From: Undibacterium paludis
GTDB lineage: Bacteria > Pseudomonadota > Gammaproteobacteria > Burkholderiales > Burkholderiaceae_D
Direction of reading: 5' to 3'
Assembly (NCBI RefSeq): GCF_022568815.1
Contig: NZ_JAKZHX010000001.1
Coordinates: 434,001 to 498,000 of the forward strand
Length of the DNA: 64,000 nt
The notes beneath the pieces were generated by a model. The model saw nothing but the letters and a program-made list of their open reading frames with translations. It was not told the DNA's origin and made no database searches. Both the position numbers and the translations under genes were made by a program. Numbering within the stretch: the stretch's first letter is position 1; the number at the start of each line of letters is the position of its first letter. This document shows, one piece after another, positions 27,413-34,709 of the stretch.

Positions 27413-27934
27413 TCAAAATCGTGTAGGCGGTATTATCCGTCTTTTCTGGGATGGCGAGGAGGGCTTGTTGATGCACTTATTATCGAGTCTCACTTGCGAC
27501 CAGCCACACTGTTCAGCAAGCGCAACAATGATACCCTCCGACCCACGGATGTAAGCCAACTTATACGTATCCTCATACTGCATTTCACCAATGATCTCTG
27601 CACCGTGCACACGCATGTGTGAAACAACAGCATCGATACTCTCGACAGCGAACATGACACGGCGCAGCCCCAGGGTGTTGACTGGAGAACTCACGGGCCC
27701 GAACCTGATTACATCCGGCGTATGAAACTTGTCAAGCTCAATGCCTTGCCCATCAGGTGTCCGCAGCATCACGAGCGTGGCCCGCACATCCTTGAGGTCG
27801 ATCAGCTTGCCAACCAGCGGACCTTCAACTGTGGTCTCGCCTTCCAATCTGAGACCAAGTTCGATGAAGAAGATTTTGACAACTTCGAGATCATCAACCA
27901 CGATGAGGATGTTGTCCATGCGTTTAATCGTCAT
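27413..27934 (-). CDS. VOC-family (glyoxalase/dioxygenase superfamily) protein
   Basis: 173 residues. The two beta-alpha-beta-beta-beta modules are seen in MDNILIVVDDLEVVKIFFIE, LGLRRVMFAVESIDAVVSHM and YIRGSEGIIVALAEQ, typical of the vicinal-oxygen-chelate fold; acidic and histidine metal ligands are plausible (IELDKFHTPD). The last 20-30 residues (after LAEQCGW) look like a non-homologous tail, and this tail is also present in the decayed copy at 28200-28240. A strong ribosome site (GGGAGC) precedes the ATG. Function is unknown. It probably forms an operon with osmC-ycaO. Confidence 0.8.
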   Translation of the reverse strand: MTIKRMDNILIVVDDLEVVKIFFIELGLRLEGETTVEGPLVGKLIDLKDVRATLVMLRTPDGQGIELDKFHTPDVIRFGPVSSPVNTLGLRRVMFAVESIDAVVSHMRVHGAEIIGEMQYEDTYKLAYIRGSEGIIVALAEQCGWSQVRLDNKCINKPSSPSQKRRIIPPTRF

Positions 27935-27983
27935 AGCTTTGCTCCCCCATATTCATTACTGGTGCTCATCAGGTCATGTCACT

Positions 27984-28040
27984 CTTTATTCAACCGTGAC
28001 GTTTTTTGCCAGGGATCTCGGTTTATCTACGTCCCCCAGT
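27984..28040 (-). pseudogene. glmS: decayed glmS 3-prime end, copy 3
   Basis: On the minus strand this stretch reads DVDKPRSLAKNVTVE and a stop, matching the last residues of intact glmS ([15 protein letters not shown]) at 37691. It faces the same way as intact glmS and the 32271 copy. It is fused at its upstream side to the fragment of the OsmC-YcaO gene. The stretch covers the region recognised by TnsD in Tn7 family transposons, so it may be a trace of integration at this tail. It cannot encode a functional protein. Confidence 0.75.
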
Positions 28041-28047
28041 ACCATTG

Positions 28048-28240
28048 ATGAAGTAATCAAAAGAACTAGGCGTAGTACCATCACCCTTATACCAGATAGG
28101 CTAGTCAGCCACCGTAAAGTCACCGAACTTAGCTTCTGGATAAAGCTTATCGAGAAAGTAGAGCTTAATTTCCATGGTGACTTCCAAAATAGTGTTCAAA
28201 GTCATGTAGGCCCTAATATTTGTCTTTTTTTGGTGACAGG
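28048..28240 (-). pseudogene. decayed copy of the OsmC-YcaO 5-prime end and VOC tail
   Basis: Aligns with 27262-27445 over about 190 bases in the same orientation, with the initiating ATG conserved (28173-28175). Translation gives MEIKLYFLDKL..PEAKFGDFTVAD, a premature TAG, then KGDGTTPSSFDYF, versus KGDGSAPGPFDYF in the intact gene. Upstream of the ATG the alignment continues into the end of the VOC gene. So this is a partial segmental duplication, now broken. Confidence 0.8.
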
Positions 28241-28652
28241 AAGATTTGATCTGCAAGCCACTATTAACATGCACTCGGATTTAAAAATGCGATTCGTACA
28301 GGATTTAATGGCACAGCAAGTGTGATCAATTTTTAATCCGAAGCTAGCGCAATAATGCGGCGCAAAATTTCCGATGAAATCAAATTTCACAATCACATTC
28401 TGGATATGTGTAGCATCCGAGCAAAAATATCATAAGAACAACTTGTCGCCGCATGTTACGGCCACTCATGTTTATAAGGATTGTTGTAAAATTTTCTTGT
28501 TAATTAATTATATGTAATGCACAATTAATCATCACCATTGCTAACGCACATCAAGACCAAATTCACGTTTCGTCAGCTTAGTTGCTAATAAAGTCTGGGA
28601 AGAATTGAAAAATTATTGTTGAACCTTTTTTTACTCACAAGGACTTTGCCTT
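28241..28652. other. AT-rich intergenic region upstream of the patatin gene
   Basis: About 410 bases, markedly AT-rich compared with the flanks, without a convincing gene. It should hold the patatin promoter (A/T-rich runs near 28490-28530); I assign no boxes. Confidence 0.45.
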
Positions 28653-30287
28653 ATGACAAAAATAAAAATACAACTTGTGCTTCAAGGAGGTGGCGCAAAG
28701 ATTTTTGCAATAATGGCTGTCTTAGATGCTATTCAAGAACTTGAAAAAAACCCAAAAAACTCAAGGTACATACATGTTACTTCTGTTGCGGGAACTTCGG
28801 CAGGAGCTATAGCAGGCGCATTATTTGCGGCTGGAGTGGACTTCAAAACACTTAGATCATCTTTTATAAACGGTGATGGTCAAGCGTTAGTAGAAAATTT
28901 TGCAATGCCAATGGGAAAGTTGAGGAAATTAAGCAAATTGCTATCGCTAGTGGGTAGACGAGCCCCGCTCTTCTCGCAAGAGCCACTACGTCAATATCTA
29001 GATAATCATTTAAGGGCACAGGGCATAATAAAGTTCTCTGACTTCTCAGGAAATAAACCGAAAGTATATGTAGTAGCTACGGATCTGACATATCGAAAAC
29101 CACATTTTTTTCTTGATGATGATCAAGTAGTTCCGGCCCTACTCCACTCAGCAGCTATCCCTTTCATTTTTCGTACTTGGTTCTCAAAAAAAGATAAACA
29201 AAGTTTATTGCTAGTTGATGGAGGAATTACAGAAAACTTTCCATTTGGGCATGGCTTTTCAAATCACGACTCATATCGCATGGGAATTGCTTTTTCTGAC
29301 ACTAGTTATGAAACACCAACATCTGCAACAGGTTTTACAATGTCCCTCCTTGACGCAGCAATGAGAGCATCGACGAAGAATTCGATGCACGCTATTCCCG
29401 AGGAGGATATTTTTGTATTAAATTCGAAAGTTAGAACATTTGAATTTCATCGGCTTGTGGGTGAGAATGGCGTGTTTGGCGTTGAATACGATGCAATCAA
29501 AGTGCAAGCCATGGCTTGGATTCAAGATTTCGTTACCCGAAAGCGAAATAAATTGACGTCATGGGACATCTCCCCTTGGGAAGAGAAAAATGGTACTGCT
29601 ATAAATTTAATGAGTGGACTATATCGCGCGTATAAAGAGCATGAAGAAAAGATTAAATATAGATGCCATTCAATAATTTTTAGAGTGAGGGCTCACAGCT
29701 TAAATGAACTCACTCCTTCGCCTGACGAGTTTCATTTTGAGACAACATTCTCGGCTCAAATGGGTCAAATAAGTTGCCTGGGTTTAAGTTTGATAGATTC
29801 GTCAAAATTGGGGATGGATAGAGTTAACAGCACCGTCAAAGTATTTTGTCCAAAAAATAAAATTGTTCCAATAGAAATACTTCCAGCTATGGATGAAGAA
29901 GGAAGTAAAAATCGGTTGCTTCTCATTTTTTTGAAAAACCCAATAGCAATTGGAAGTGGCGTTTATAAATTGCGCTACAAAGAAATGGCAAATTCTTTTT
30001 TCCCAAAAATTATAGACAAAAATGGAATTCCCCAATCAGGTATCGATGAAATGTTAGTGAATCCGAGCCGTGCCGAAGGAAGCATTGGCGAAGTAAAATT
30101 CATTCTTGATATTCCCAAAAATGTCGCTCATAGACTTCGGCTAGAACAGAGACAAGATAACATTGGTAGATTTACCACTGATCAAGAAATCCCAGAAAGT
30201 GAGATGCTCGGAAACCAATGGATATCAACAGGATGGATTGGGGAAAATGTAAATGGCAAGTATGGCGTTAATATCGTGGCCAGCTAA
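28653..30287 (+). CDS. patatin-like phospholipase with uncharacterised C-terminal domain
   Basis: 544 residues. Residues about 1-300 are a patatin domain: oxyanion motif QGGGAKIF (GGGAK at 12-16), nucleophile S49 in GTSAG, and D189 in LLLVDGGITENF. This is the expected Ser-Asp dyad, predicting hydrolysis of membrane phospholipid acyl esters. Residues about 340-544 form a beta-rich domain I do not recognise. AAGGA precedes the ATG. Base use is AT-rich, with AAA/ATT-type codons, unlike all neighbours, pointing to recent transfer. It stands alone between a decayed glmS tail and an IS3 remnant. Patatins are effectors of several anti-phage systems, but no nucleotide cyclase or other partner is present; role unknown. 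Confidence 0.85.
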   Translation: MTKIKIQLVLQGGGAKIFAIMAVLDAIQELEKNPKNSRYIHVTSVAGTSAGAIAGALFAAGVDFKTLRSSFINGDGQALVENFAMPMGKLRKLSKLLSLVGRRAPLFSQEPLRQYLDNHLRAQGIIKFSDFSGNKPKVYVVATDLTYRKPHFFLDDDQVVPALLHSAAIPFIFRTWFSKKDKQSLLLVDGGITENFPFGHGFSNHDSYRMGIAFSDTSYETPTSATGFTMSLLDAAMRASTKNSMHAIPEEDIFVLNSKVRTFEFHRLVGENGVFGVEYDAIKVQAMAWIQDFVTRKRNKLTSWDISPWEEKNGTAINLMSGLYRAYKEHEEKIKYRCHSIIFRVRAHSLNELTPSPDEFHFETTFSAQMGQISCLGLSLIDSSKLGMDRVNSTVKVFCPKNKIVPIEILPAMDEEGSKNRLLLIFLKNPIAIGSGVYKLRYKEMANSFFPKIIDKNGIPQSGIDEMLVNPSRAEGSIGEVKFILDIPKNVAHRLRLEQRQDNIGRFTTDQEIPESEMLGNQWISTGWIGENVNGKYGVNIVAS

Positions 30288-30503
30288 ATAATTTGCATTA
30301 GGATAGAATATTACCTAGACTAAGTAAGAGAGCATTGCCAATCGGCAATTTTTCAATAACAGAAAGGAGCAATGTATGAACCTTGAATTCACATTCTAAA
30401 GAAAAATGCAATTAATTTTTCCATTAAATTTGTCCAATAAATCAAAGCTAGTAAAAATAAATGCAAGGACATTACCGATTGAAGCGCATATTTTTGTATC
30501 TCT

Positions 30504-30547
30504 ACTATGCTTTGGTCGATAGAGAGTACTGTCGATCAAAGCATAGT
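30504..30547. repeat. 19-bp inverted repeat hairpin
   Basis: ACTATGCTTTGGTCGATAG (30504-30522) matches the complement of 30529-30547 at 17 of 19 positions with only a 6-base loop. It lies between the patatin gene and a transposase remnant and could be abutted IS ends or a terminator. No T-run follows. Confidence 0.6.
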
Positions 30548-30569
30548 GGAATATTTAAATTACAATTTC

Positions 30570-30731
30570 CTCATGGAAATTCAGCGCTATGCAACACGTG
30601 CTGACGCACAGGCCGTCATCCAAGAATACATTGAAAGCTTTTATAACCGCCAGCGACGTCACTCACGTCTCAGAAATATGTCGCCGATCTTGTTTGCTGA
30701 CAATTTTTATCGGCAATCCCAGGCAGCTTAG
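30570..30731 (+). pseudogene. IS3-family transposase remnant (OrfB C-terminus)
   Basis: About 50 codons keep the integrase-core C-terminal signature: EIQRYATRADAQAVIQEYIE, SFYNRQRRHSRLRNMSPILF, then a natural stop. The DDE catalytic region is absent, so this is only the 3-prime part. After the stop, GTGTCCGCTATTGACAG near 30741-30757 resembles an IS3-type terminal repeat. It marks past transposition at the edge of the patatin segment. Confidence 0.8.
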
Positions 30732-30857
30732 AACATGAGTGTCCGCTATTGACAGCTCATGTCAGTTTGCACTTGCCTCGTTTTCATGGACAATTTGAGC
30801 TTCTTCATTGAAACTCCTAAATTATCTGGCGTTCTGAATTGCTGCCTCCCCCTAGGC

Positions 30858-31199
30858 TCACGACTCCGAATCAAACCCAAACACCCGAAGCTCCTGCTCA
30901 CAGCGACAGGCTTTAGCGAGACGTGCAGCCCAGGCGATGGCGTCCTCTCTGGAAGGAAGCTCAAGCACAGTAAATCCACCATTGAGTGGCGGTGCCCATG
31001 GGTAGCCGCCCTCGGCGACTGCGCCATTGGCTGACACCAGGGCGGGTGCTACTGTTTCATCAATGCCACCGGCGAACACATAGACGCCTGCTTCCTTAGC
31101 CTCGCGTATCACGGCATGCGCGTCGTGCCCTACCGCCTCCATCTCACTGTCGCGGACTTTCATTGCAGCACTGGGGAATGAAATGAGGTACTTTGCCAT
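30858..31199 (-). CDS. YCII-related protein, copy 1
   Basis: 113 residues, a small ferredoxin-like YCII/DGPF-type domain: MAKYLISFPSAAMKVRD, ALVSANGAVAEGGYPWAPPL, NGGFTVLELPSREDAIAWAA. YCII proteins are dimeric; their chemistry is not established. Another copy at 32652-32993 matches 104 of 113 residues by my count, so a duplication is recent. GGAG lies upstream of the ATG, in a stretch also shared with the second copy. It is in the glmS-tail island. Confidence 0.85.
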   Translation of the reverse strand: MAKYLISFPSAAMKVRDSEMEAVGHDAHAVIREAKEAGVYVFAGGIDETVAPALVSANGAVAEGGYPWAPPLNGGFTVLELPSREDAIAWAARLAKACRCEQELRVFGFDSES

Positions 31200-31280
31200 G
31201 ATTTGCTTTCTCCAAGAATTTTGCGGTTAGCGATAAAGACCACGTTTGGGGTATGCAGACTGACTACTTTTACTGCAAAA

Positions 31281-31318
31281 TTATTCACTGTATTCAGATA
31301 ACTGACTACAGTGAATAA
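31281..31318. terminator. long hairpin after the membrane-protein gene
   Basis: TTATTCACTGTA (31281-31292) is exactly complementary to 31307-31318, and inside the loop TCAG pairs with CTGA, giving 16 base pairs in total. It lies between the membrane-protein gene and YCII copy 1 on the minus strand, without a strong T-tract, so it could be a terminator or an operator. Confidence 0.5.
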
Positions 31319-31390
31319 AGTTGGTTACCGCAGTATGTCGAGCGAGTTGGCTAAGGTATTGCTCATCTGTACGACAGGAGTGACATACGA

Positions 31391-31984
31391 CTAGCCAGGC
31401 GAGAATATACCAAAAATGACGAGTATCCAAATTAGCAGACCCAGGACGATCCATGCGTAATTCGCGACTGTGAAGCGGCTATTGCTTTCGCCATTGGGAT
31501 CTCCACAGCTAGCATTGATCATTTGCTGTGCACTAAGCAATTGGGCAAGCAATGGCGCAAGAATCAGGATTGACGCGATGTCTGTGTAGGGCGAGCCGAT
31601 AGAACGATAGCTCAAACGATCAAGCACATTCGACACGATCATAGTCAACACCAGTTTTGTTGCTTGCGATTCGTTATTCCATTCTGACACTGTCGCATTA
31701 TCGTCGCCATAGGCCTTGACTTCGCGGAACAAGGCATGGGTGAAAAAGATTGCGAATATCCCACGTGGCACCGGCCAGATCGAGCGGTCGTCATCGAATT
31801 TGTCCGACATACGGTTCTTGTAGTTGCTCCAATTCTTATAGAACCAATAGACTGAATACATACCAAGCGTCGCTATATACAGTATCGCCAGCTTTTTTCG
31901 GGAGACTACGTAAAAGGTGGGAGCGACAATCACGACTTCATCGCTTCTCTGGCTTTCGGCCATCGGCTGGCTATTATTGATCAT
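31391..31984 (-). CDS. multi-pass inner-membrane protein of unknown function
   Basis: 197 residues with about four hydrophobic segments: KLAILYIATLGMYSVYWFYK (about 30-50), FAIFFTHALF (about 80), IASILILAPLLAQLL (about 135) and YAWIVLGLLIWILVIFGIF (about 175-193). The SRKKLAILYIATLGMYSVYW start followed by FYKNWSNYK resembles DUF4234-type proteins. I cannot assign a role. It lies between the two YCII copies and beside a glmS fragment. A weak GGAA precedes the ATG. Confidence 0.7.
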   Translation of the reverse strand: MINNSQPMAESQRSDEVVIVAPTFYVVSRKKLAILYIATLGMYSVYWFYKNWSNYKNRMSDKFDDDRSIWPVPRGIFAIFFTHALFREVKAYGDDNATVSEWNNESQATKLVLTMIVSNVLDRLSYRSIGSPYTDIASILILAPLLAQLLSAQQMINASCGDPNGESNSRFTVANYAWIVLGLLIWILVIFGIFSPG

Positions 31985-32270
31985 TGAGGAATTCCAATTC
32001 TGCTTTCAGTCTGGTCTGAACAAGCGTTCAGCGCATTAAGATTTTAACATTTTGCAAATATGCTGTCCGGCAAGACAATCCCACCAGCACTGCAAAATGT
32101 CCGGGTGCCCGGTTCAGAGCATATTCTGAGCGTTTGCTCCTGACCGAAATGCTGATTGTAAGTGCTCACACTACATGAGTTTTCCAGATGCGACCAGCCG
32201 ACCGCTTGCAGCTCACTAGAGCAAACTTCCGGGCAACTTTTTTCACTCTAGTCACCGACTCACGCTGGCA

Positions 32271-32605
32271 TTATTCAAACGTTAGGCTTTTTGCCTGGTT
32301 ACGTGGCTTGTCAACATCCGTCCCGCGCGCCAATGCTGTGTGGTAGGCCAGCAATTGCAGTGGCACTACGTGCAGTATGCGTGATAGTTGGCCGTAGTGT
32401 TCTGGCAGGCGGATGACGTGTACGCCTTCGCTGGAGGTGACGCGAGAGTCGGCGTCGGCGAAGACGTAGAGTTCGCCAACGCGGACGCGGATTTTCTGCA
32501 TGTTGGATTCGAGTTTCTCTATCAGAGTGCCTTTGGGGGTGACGGTGGCGATAGGCATTTCCTTGGTGACTAGAGCCAGGGGCCGTGTTTGAGTTCACTG
32601 TTCCA
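32271..32605 (-). pseudogene. glmS: truncated glmS 3-prime fragment, copy 2
   Basis: The last 95 codons of glmS are present and open ([20 protein letters not shown] to NQAKSLTFE), matching about 80 of 95 residues of the intact C-terminus at 37691. Alignment continues upstream to about 32605, where a one-base deletion in a G-run (near 32578) breaks the frame, then homology stops. The isomerase active domain is mostly missing, so no function is expected. It lies in the same orientation as intact glmS and separates the duplicated YCII genes. Confidence 0.88.
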
Positions 32606-32651
32606 AAGCCAACATTTCATGCGTTAGCGAAATCCACGGCACACTCCTGCC

Positions 32652-32993
32652 TCAAGACTCTGGATCAAACCCAAACACCCTAAGCTCCTGCTCACAGCGA
32701 CACGCCTTGGCAATACGTGCAGCCCAGGCGATGGCGTCCTCTCTGGTAGGAAGCTCAAGTACCGTAAAGCCGCCATTGAGTGGAGGCGCCCACGGGTAGC
32801 CGCCCTCAATGACTGCACCATTGGCTGACACCAGGACTGGAGCTACTGTTTCATCAATGCCACCGGCGAACACATAGACGCCTGCTGCCTTTGCCTCGCG
32901 TATCACGGCATGGGCGTCGCGCCCCACTGCCTCCATCTCATTGTCGGGCACCTTCATTGCAGCGCTGGGGAATGAAATGAGATACTTTGCCAT
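32652..32993 (-). CDS. YCII-related protein, copy 2
   Basis: 113 residues, nearly identical to copy 1 (30858-31199), with 9 substitutions such as GRDAH for GHDAH and VIEGG for VAEGG. I start at MAKYLISF (32993); a longer frame to 33044 adds an unrelated segment. The duplicates flank the truncated glmS copy and the membrane-protein gene, so the unit YCII-glmS tail may have been duplicated together. Function unknown. Confidence 0.85.
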   Translation of the reverse strand: MAKYLISFPSAAMKVPDNEMEAVGRDAHAVIREAKAAGVYVFAGGIDETVAPVLVSANGAVIEGGYPWAPPLNGGFTVLELPTREDAIAWAARIAKACRCEQELRVFGFDPES

Positions 32994-33281
32994 GATCTGT
33001 TTCTCTAGGAATTTTGCGGTGAATGAGAAATTGATTTGAAACAATACAGTTGGTCGTTACCCTAGATATCCGGTTCTTGATTCTACAGACATCTGTGCTC
33101 CCGGCAAAGTTGGTCGGCATGATCCAACTCAAGTTGTAAGCCAGAGCCCAGAAAATTTCCATCGCGCAAATACGGTGCAAAAGCGAGTAAGCGCCGGGAG
33201 CATTCCAAATCCCCCAGTAACTTCAATGAATTGATGCATCCGCAATGCGAGCTGACGGCACCCTTCATCGCACTTTAAGGT

Positions 33282-33303
33282 AAAAACTCCACAAAGGAGT
33301 TTT
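33282..33303 (+). promoter_or_regulatory. hairpin sequestering the ribosome-binding site
   Basis: AAAACTCC (33283-33290) is the exact complement of GGAGTTTT (33296-33303) with a 5-base loop, ACAAA. The GGAG is the Shine-Dalgarno of the ATG at 33304, so the whole ribosome-binding site is locked in an 8-bp stem adjacent to the start codon. This resembles a short RNA thermometer or a translational switch. Confidence 0.6.
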
Positions 33304-33606
33304 ATGTCAAACAAACAAATTCAATGGCTCATGAAAGCGTTGCAACCTGAAAAGACGCTGGGCTCCTTGCCCGGGATTGCGACACTCACCGAGGGCATTC
33401 TCGCTATGCTCATCGACATTGATCCCGAGCTTTACTGGTCAGCGCTCAAAGTGATCCACATGGACAGCGCCGATGTCCGAGGATGCCCCGGTAATCAGGG
33501 CAATTTTTGGGGGGAGTCTGAGTTTGTCATTGTTCGCTTTCTAGCTACATTGAGCGATCAGGACTTACGCAAAACCGCCCTAGCTGCGTTGCAGCTCCTC
33601 TCCTAG
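33304..33606 (+). CDS. hypothetical protein whose C-terminus is provided by a repeat element
   Basis: 100 residues (MSNKQIQWLMKALQPEKTLG). I do not recognise the protein. Its strong GGAG is buried in a hairpin. The final 16 codons (from QDLRKTALAALQLLS) and the stop lie inside the palindromic element 33560-33670, so the original gene may have been longer and was cut by insertion. It could equally be a remnant. Composition is ordinary for the island. Confidence 0.5.
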   Translation: MSNKQIQWLMKALQPEKTLGSLPGIATLTEGILAMLIDIDPELYWSALKVIHMDSADVRGCPGNQGNFWGESEFVIVRFLATLSDQDLRKTALAALQLLS

Positions 33607-33670
33607 GAGCCGCGTACTAAAGTACTGTCTTCGTCGCCGCGCCTTGCTAGGACAATTTTGCGTAAGTCCT
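33560..33670. repeat. miniature palindromic element, complete, AGGACTTACGCAAAA type
   Basis: 111 bp with perfect 15-bp terminal inverted repeats (AGGACTTACGCAAAA at 33560-33574 and its complement at 33656-33670). Inside, on the minus strand, are CAAGGC, a GTACT-TT-AGTAC hairpin, a second GCTCC/GGAGC hairpin, and GGAGCTGCAACGCAG, the same core order as the 1470 and 63030 elements. It has no coding capacity for a transposase, so it is MITE-like or REP-like. It supplies the end of the 33304 gene. Confidence 0.85.
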
Positions 33671-33695
33671 ATTAAATTGGGGGGGCGTATCTGAC

Positions 33696-34667
33696 TTACT
33701 GGGCCAGGAACGCAAGCGTGCTTTGCACGAAATCTGCATGAAACTGGAATATGCCGCCATGACCCGCATCGGGATAAATGATCAAGCGACTGTGTGGAAG
33801 CCGCCTGGCCAAGTCATGGGTATTGACTGTTGGCACCATCCGGTCATGGTCTCCATTCACAACAAGTACAGGCTGTTTGACCACAGACAGGTCAGCAGGC
33901 TGCTTCTGGCCCCACGCGTTCAGTGCTTGCAACTGTGCGACGTAGGCGCCCACGCTGATTTCTTTATCGCGGTCATTAGAACGCTCATTCAATCGCGCCA
34001 AAAACGCTTTGCCTGCTTCGATGCCGTTCTGCGTGCGAGTGAAGAACAGGTATTGCTTCGGGTCCTGTCCCGTCAGCAGACCACGGAGAATATCGTAGTT
34101 GGCGACGCCAGCGACCGTGCTGATGCCTTCTCCACCGGCTGGGCCCGTGCCCGCAAGAATTATCTTACGAATAAGCTGCGGCTCCTTCAGCACTACTTCC
34201 TGAGCGATCATGCCACCCATGGAAAACCCCAGAAGGTCAACCTGTGTGAACCCTTTCGCTTTGATGAAAGTGATGGCGTCGTCGGCCATTTTTTCGATGG
34301 AATTTGATGGTGACCCGCTTGAGGCGCCGACACCACGGTTGTCGAAGGCGATGACATGGTGCTTCGCAGCAATGCCGTCCATGATGCGGGGGTCCCAGTT
34401 GTCCAGCACGGCAGCTAAATGGACAAGGAACACGACGGGTGTTCCGCCATGTTGTTCTCCCATCTCCCGATACGCAAAGCTGACGTCACCGGCCTTGATG
34501 GTTTGTGTCGCGACATTCTTCCATGACGTCTGTATTGCCTGCTTCACCCCGGCGGGCTTTGGGTCAGTTGCGTCAGCTGCATCAGCAGACGCCGTAAGGG
34601 GGGCTATAGCCATTGCAAGCGCCACCAGAGCGGCCTTCAAAATAAGTTGTATTGCATCCGTCTTCAT
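33696..34667 (-). CDS. exported alpha/beta hydrolase
   Basis: 323 residues with a signal peptide (ILKAALVALAMAIAPLTASA, cleavage near residue 28). The alpha/beta hydrolase core shows the GFSMGGMIAQ nucleophile elbow (serine near residue 156), FDNRGVGASSG after strand 4, NGDHDRMVP (acid region) and DAGHGGIFQ (histidine). It is of the haloperoxidase/esterase-like type; substrate unknown. It lies 36 bases after the SDR gene and so likely shares its operon and its TetR operator. The stretch between them is a short tandem repeat. Confidence 0.83.
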   Translation of the reverse strand: MKTDAIQLILKAALVALAMAIAPLTASADAADATDPKPAGVKQAIQTSWKNVATQTIKAGDVSFAYREMGEQHGGTPVVFLVHLAAVLDNWDPRIMDGIAAKHHVIAFDNRGVGASSGSPSNSIEKMADDAITFIKAKGFTQVDLLGFSMGGMIAQEVVLKEPQLIRKIILAGTGPAGGEGISTVAGVANYDILRGLLTGQDPKQYLFFTRTQNGIEAGKAFLARLNERSNDRDKEISVGAYVAQLQALNAWGQKQPADLSVVKQPVLVVNGDHDRMVPTVNTHDLARRLPHSRLIIYPDAGHGGIFQFHADFVQSTLAFLAQ

Positions 34668-34680
34668 GGTCCGGCTCCGA

Positions 34681-34709
34681 TAGTTGCTTAGTTGCTTAGT
34701 TGCTTAGTT
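34681..34709. repeat. three-copy 8-bp tandem repeat
   Basis: TAGTTGCT is repeated three times from 34681, then a partial fourth unit, running into the SDR stop codon (34704-34706). It separates SDR from the hydrolase gene. Such repeats slip; changes would alter spacing only. Confidence 0.8.

Noticed and set aside
27729..28325. Plus-strand frame of 198 codons over the VOC start and decayed fragments
   Set aside because: It is antisense to the VOC gene and passes through two pseudogene fragments.
28653..30287. CBASS operon with patatin effector (CapV)
   Set aside because: No CD-NTase, HORMA/TRIP13 or Cap2/3-like genes are adjacent; only the effector-like gene is present.
33282..33303. Riboswitch upstream of the 33304 gene
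   Set aside because: Only one short hairpin is visible, with no ligand-binding aptamer; called an RBS-occluding stem instead.
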